Source of the DNA: Treponema sp.
GTDB taxonomy: Bacteria; Spirochaetota; Spirochaetia; Treponematales; Breznakiellaceae
Direction: 5' to 3'
DNA length: 5,631 bases
NCBI GenBank assembly: GCA_031280065.1
Contig: JAITHH010000225.1
Location: 1 to 5,631, forward strand
The notes beneath the pieces are model-generated. The model made no database searches. It had not been told where the DNA came from and saw only the letters and a list, made by a program, of their open reading frames with translations. Position numbers and translations under genes: made by a program. Shown one piece after another: positions 4,739 through 5,631 of the stretch (positions within the stretch are counted from its first letter, which is position 1; every line of letters begins with the position of its first letter).

Positions 4739-5631
4739 TATATTTCAACACGAAACGGTATCACCGGCAGGCCCTCAGCGTTGTACAACTGCCGGTCTTG
4801 CGGGTTACCGGCCCAGGCGTAGTACAGACGCTCCGGGCGGTCAATCCCGGAAATATCCACCGACAAACAGTCCGGGCCCTCGATGTCCGCAGGGAGCCGG
4901 GTAAGGACGCCTGCGGCGGCAATGCTCACAAAGGGCCTTTCAGAAGCGCGAAGACCGGCGCCGCAGTTGTCGAAAAACAGCAGCAGCTTTCCATTGCGCC
5001 GCTCAAGAGTGCGGTATACCGGGCCCGGGGCGGTGTTCCGGCTGTTGAAGACCGCCCGTTCAGCCGCGAGGAACAGGCGCTCCCCCACGCCTTTCTTGTT
5101 GACGGGGTGCAAATCGTTCCATTCGCCCAGATCAAGCGCGGCGGCCATACCGGTCGCGGGCAGGGCCAGGGCCGCGGCTTGGGCCTCCCGGATGATCGCC
5201 CAGGAACTGGACTCGGTGTTGGCCCCGCTCATGCCGAAAAGGGGAAGCTGCACAAACAAAAACGGGAGATCATCCTGCCGCTTATAGCGCCGCCAATCTT
5301 TGATCAGGGCGGCAAAGAGGGGGGCGTATTCACCGGGGCGGCCGTCGTTCGATTCACCCTGATACCAGAGTACCCCGGCCAAGGGGTAGGCGAGCAGCGG
5401 CGCAATCATCGCGTTGAAAAGACCGGCGGGCTGTCGCTGAATGAAGAACGCGGCAGGGCACGGCGGGGCGCGCATCCCGATGCGGCATTTCCAGATACCG
5501 CCCAGTTCCACAGCGCCGCGTTCTGAAAACAGGCGGAAGGGCTTACCCAGGGTAACGCCTCCGTCCCCGTTATTGCAGACCGCCCGGATCGTGATTTGAT
5601 TCTCCCCTTCATGGAGGAGACCGGCGGGGAC
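4738..5631 (-). CDS. Sialate O-acetylesterase family protein (SASA/SGNH), C-terminal 297 residues
   Basis: The frame is open from the right edge (5631) to TAG (4740-4738). The true start lies beyond the window; internal GTG or ATG codons such as 5511 are not starts, because family-like sequence continues upstream (LLHEGENQITIRAVCNNG, residues 6-23). Diagnostic blocks, numbered from the window edge, are LFNAMIAPLLAYPLAGVLWYQGESN (71-95, with the QGESN block of this SGNH-type family), FLFVQLPLF (124-132), IREAQ (147-151) and DLGEWNDLHPVNKKGVGERL (167-186), which holds the Asp173/His175 region of the active site. The C-terminus, YYAWAGNPQDRQLYNAEGLPVIPFR, is the usual ending. The nucleophile block (GQSN-type) and any signal peptide would lie in the missing N-terminal part. 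Such enzymes remove O-acetyl groups from sialic acids or other acetylated glycans; the substrate cannot be told here. It converges on the NFACT gene. Confidence 0.92.
   Translation of the reverse strand, partial: VPAGLLHEGENQITIRAVCNNGDGGVTLGKPFRLFSERGAVELGGIWKCRIGMRAPPCPAAFFIQRQPAGLFNAMIAPLLAYPLAGVLWYQGESNDGRPGEYAPLFAALIKDWRRYKRQDDLPFLFVQLPLFGMSGANTESSSWAIIREAQAAALALPATGMAAALDLGEWNDLHPVNKKGVGERLFLAAERAVFNSRNTAPGPVYRTLERRNGKLLLFFDNCGAGLRASERPFVSIAAAGVLTRLPADIEGPDCLSVDISGIDRPERLYYAWAGNPQDRQLYNAEGLPVIPFRVEI

Noticed and set aside
4657..5526. Long plus-strand open frame (289 residues) opposite the esterase gene
   Set aside because: The minus strand has clear SASA family motifs over the same bases. 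The plus-strand product is low-complexity, Gly/Arg-rich, and typical of a GC-rich antisense shadow. Only its first part (4657-4737) is kept, as a repeat candidate.
1..5631. CRISPR array, tRNA or rRNA genes, insertion sequence ends
   Set aside because: No regularly spaced direct repeats, no cloverleaf or rRNA-like stretches, and no paired terminal inverted repeats with target duplications were seen on reading both strands.

Overview
This is a GC-rich bacterial window, except for an AT-rich left edge. It holds an accessory left part (bases 1 to about 1400), a two-gene housekeeping block (1413-4525) and a convergent carbohydrate-active enzyme gene cut by the right edge. The mix of an Rpn/transposase_31-type nuclease that strongly resembles the multicopy family of Treponema, a spirochete-like NFACT protein and a sialate O-acetylesterase suggests a host-associated spirochete, possibly a gut Treponema. 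That placement is inference from remembered protein similarity, not from a search.

Left part, minus strand: a small unrecognised 79-residue protein (182-421) is followed 72 bases downstream by the start of an AT-rich gene (1-109, running off the left edge). The N-terminus of that gene resembles small XRE-type antitoxins. Both have good ribosome binding sites and probably share the promoter near 485-513. Diverging from them on the plus strand is an Rpn-family PD-(D/E)XK nuclease (679-1401) with its own promoter and Shine-Dalgarno site. It keeps its active-site residues but appears to have in-frame indels and a lost C-terminal tail.

Middle, plus strand: nadE (glutamine-dependent NAD+ synthetase, 551 residues, complete) starts 11 bases after the nuclease stop codon. 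Its best promoter candidate lies inside the last codons of the nuclease gene. Five bases after nadE comes a complete 483-residue NFACT/RqcH-type protein of ribosome quality control. The two are almost certainly one transcript, although their products belong to unrelated processes (NAD synthesis and rescue of stalled large ribosomal subunits).

Right part: 4526-4737 is non-coding and holds G-runs, three short hairpins and a segment that may be a dispersed repeat. The minus-strand sialate O-acetylesterase gene (4738 to beyond 5631) converges on it and lacks its 5' end here.

I do not see a clear new multi-gene system. The points most worth checking are the altered Asp-Arg motif of the NFACT protein, the eroded nuclease that supplies the nadE promoter region, the possible new antitoxin partner at the left edge, and a shared TTGCnC -35 promoter style.
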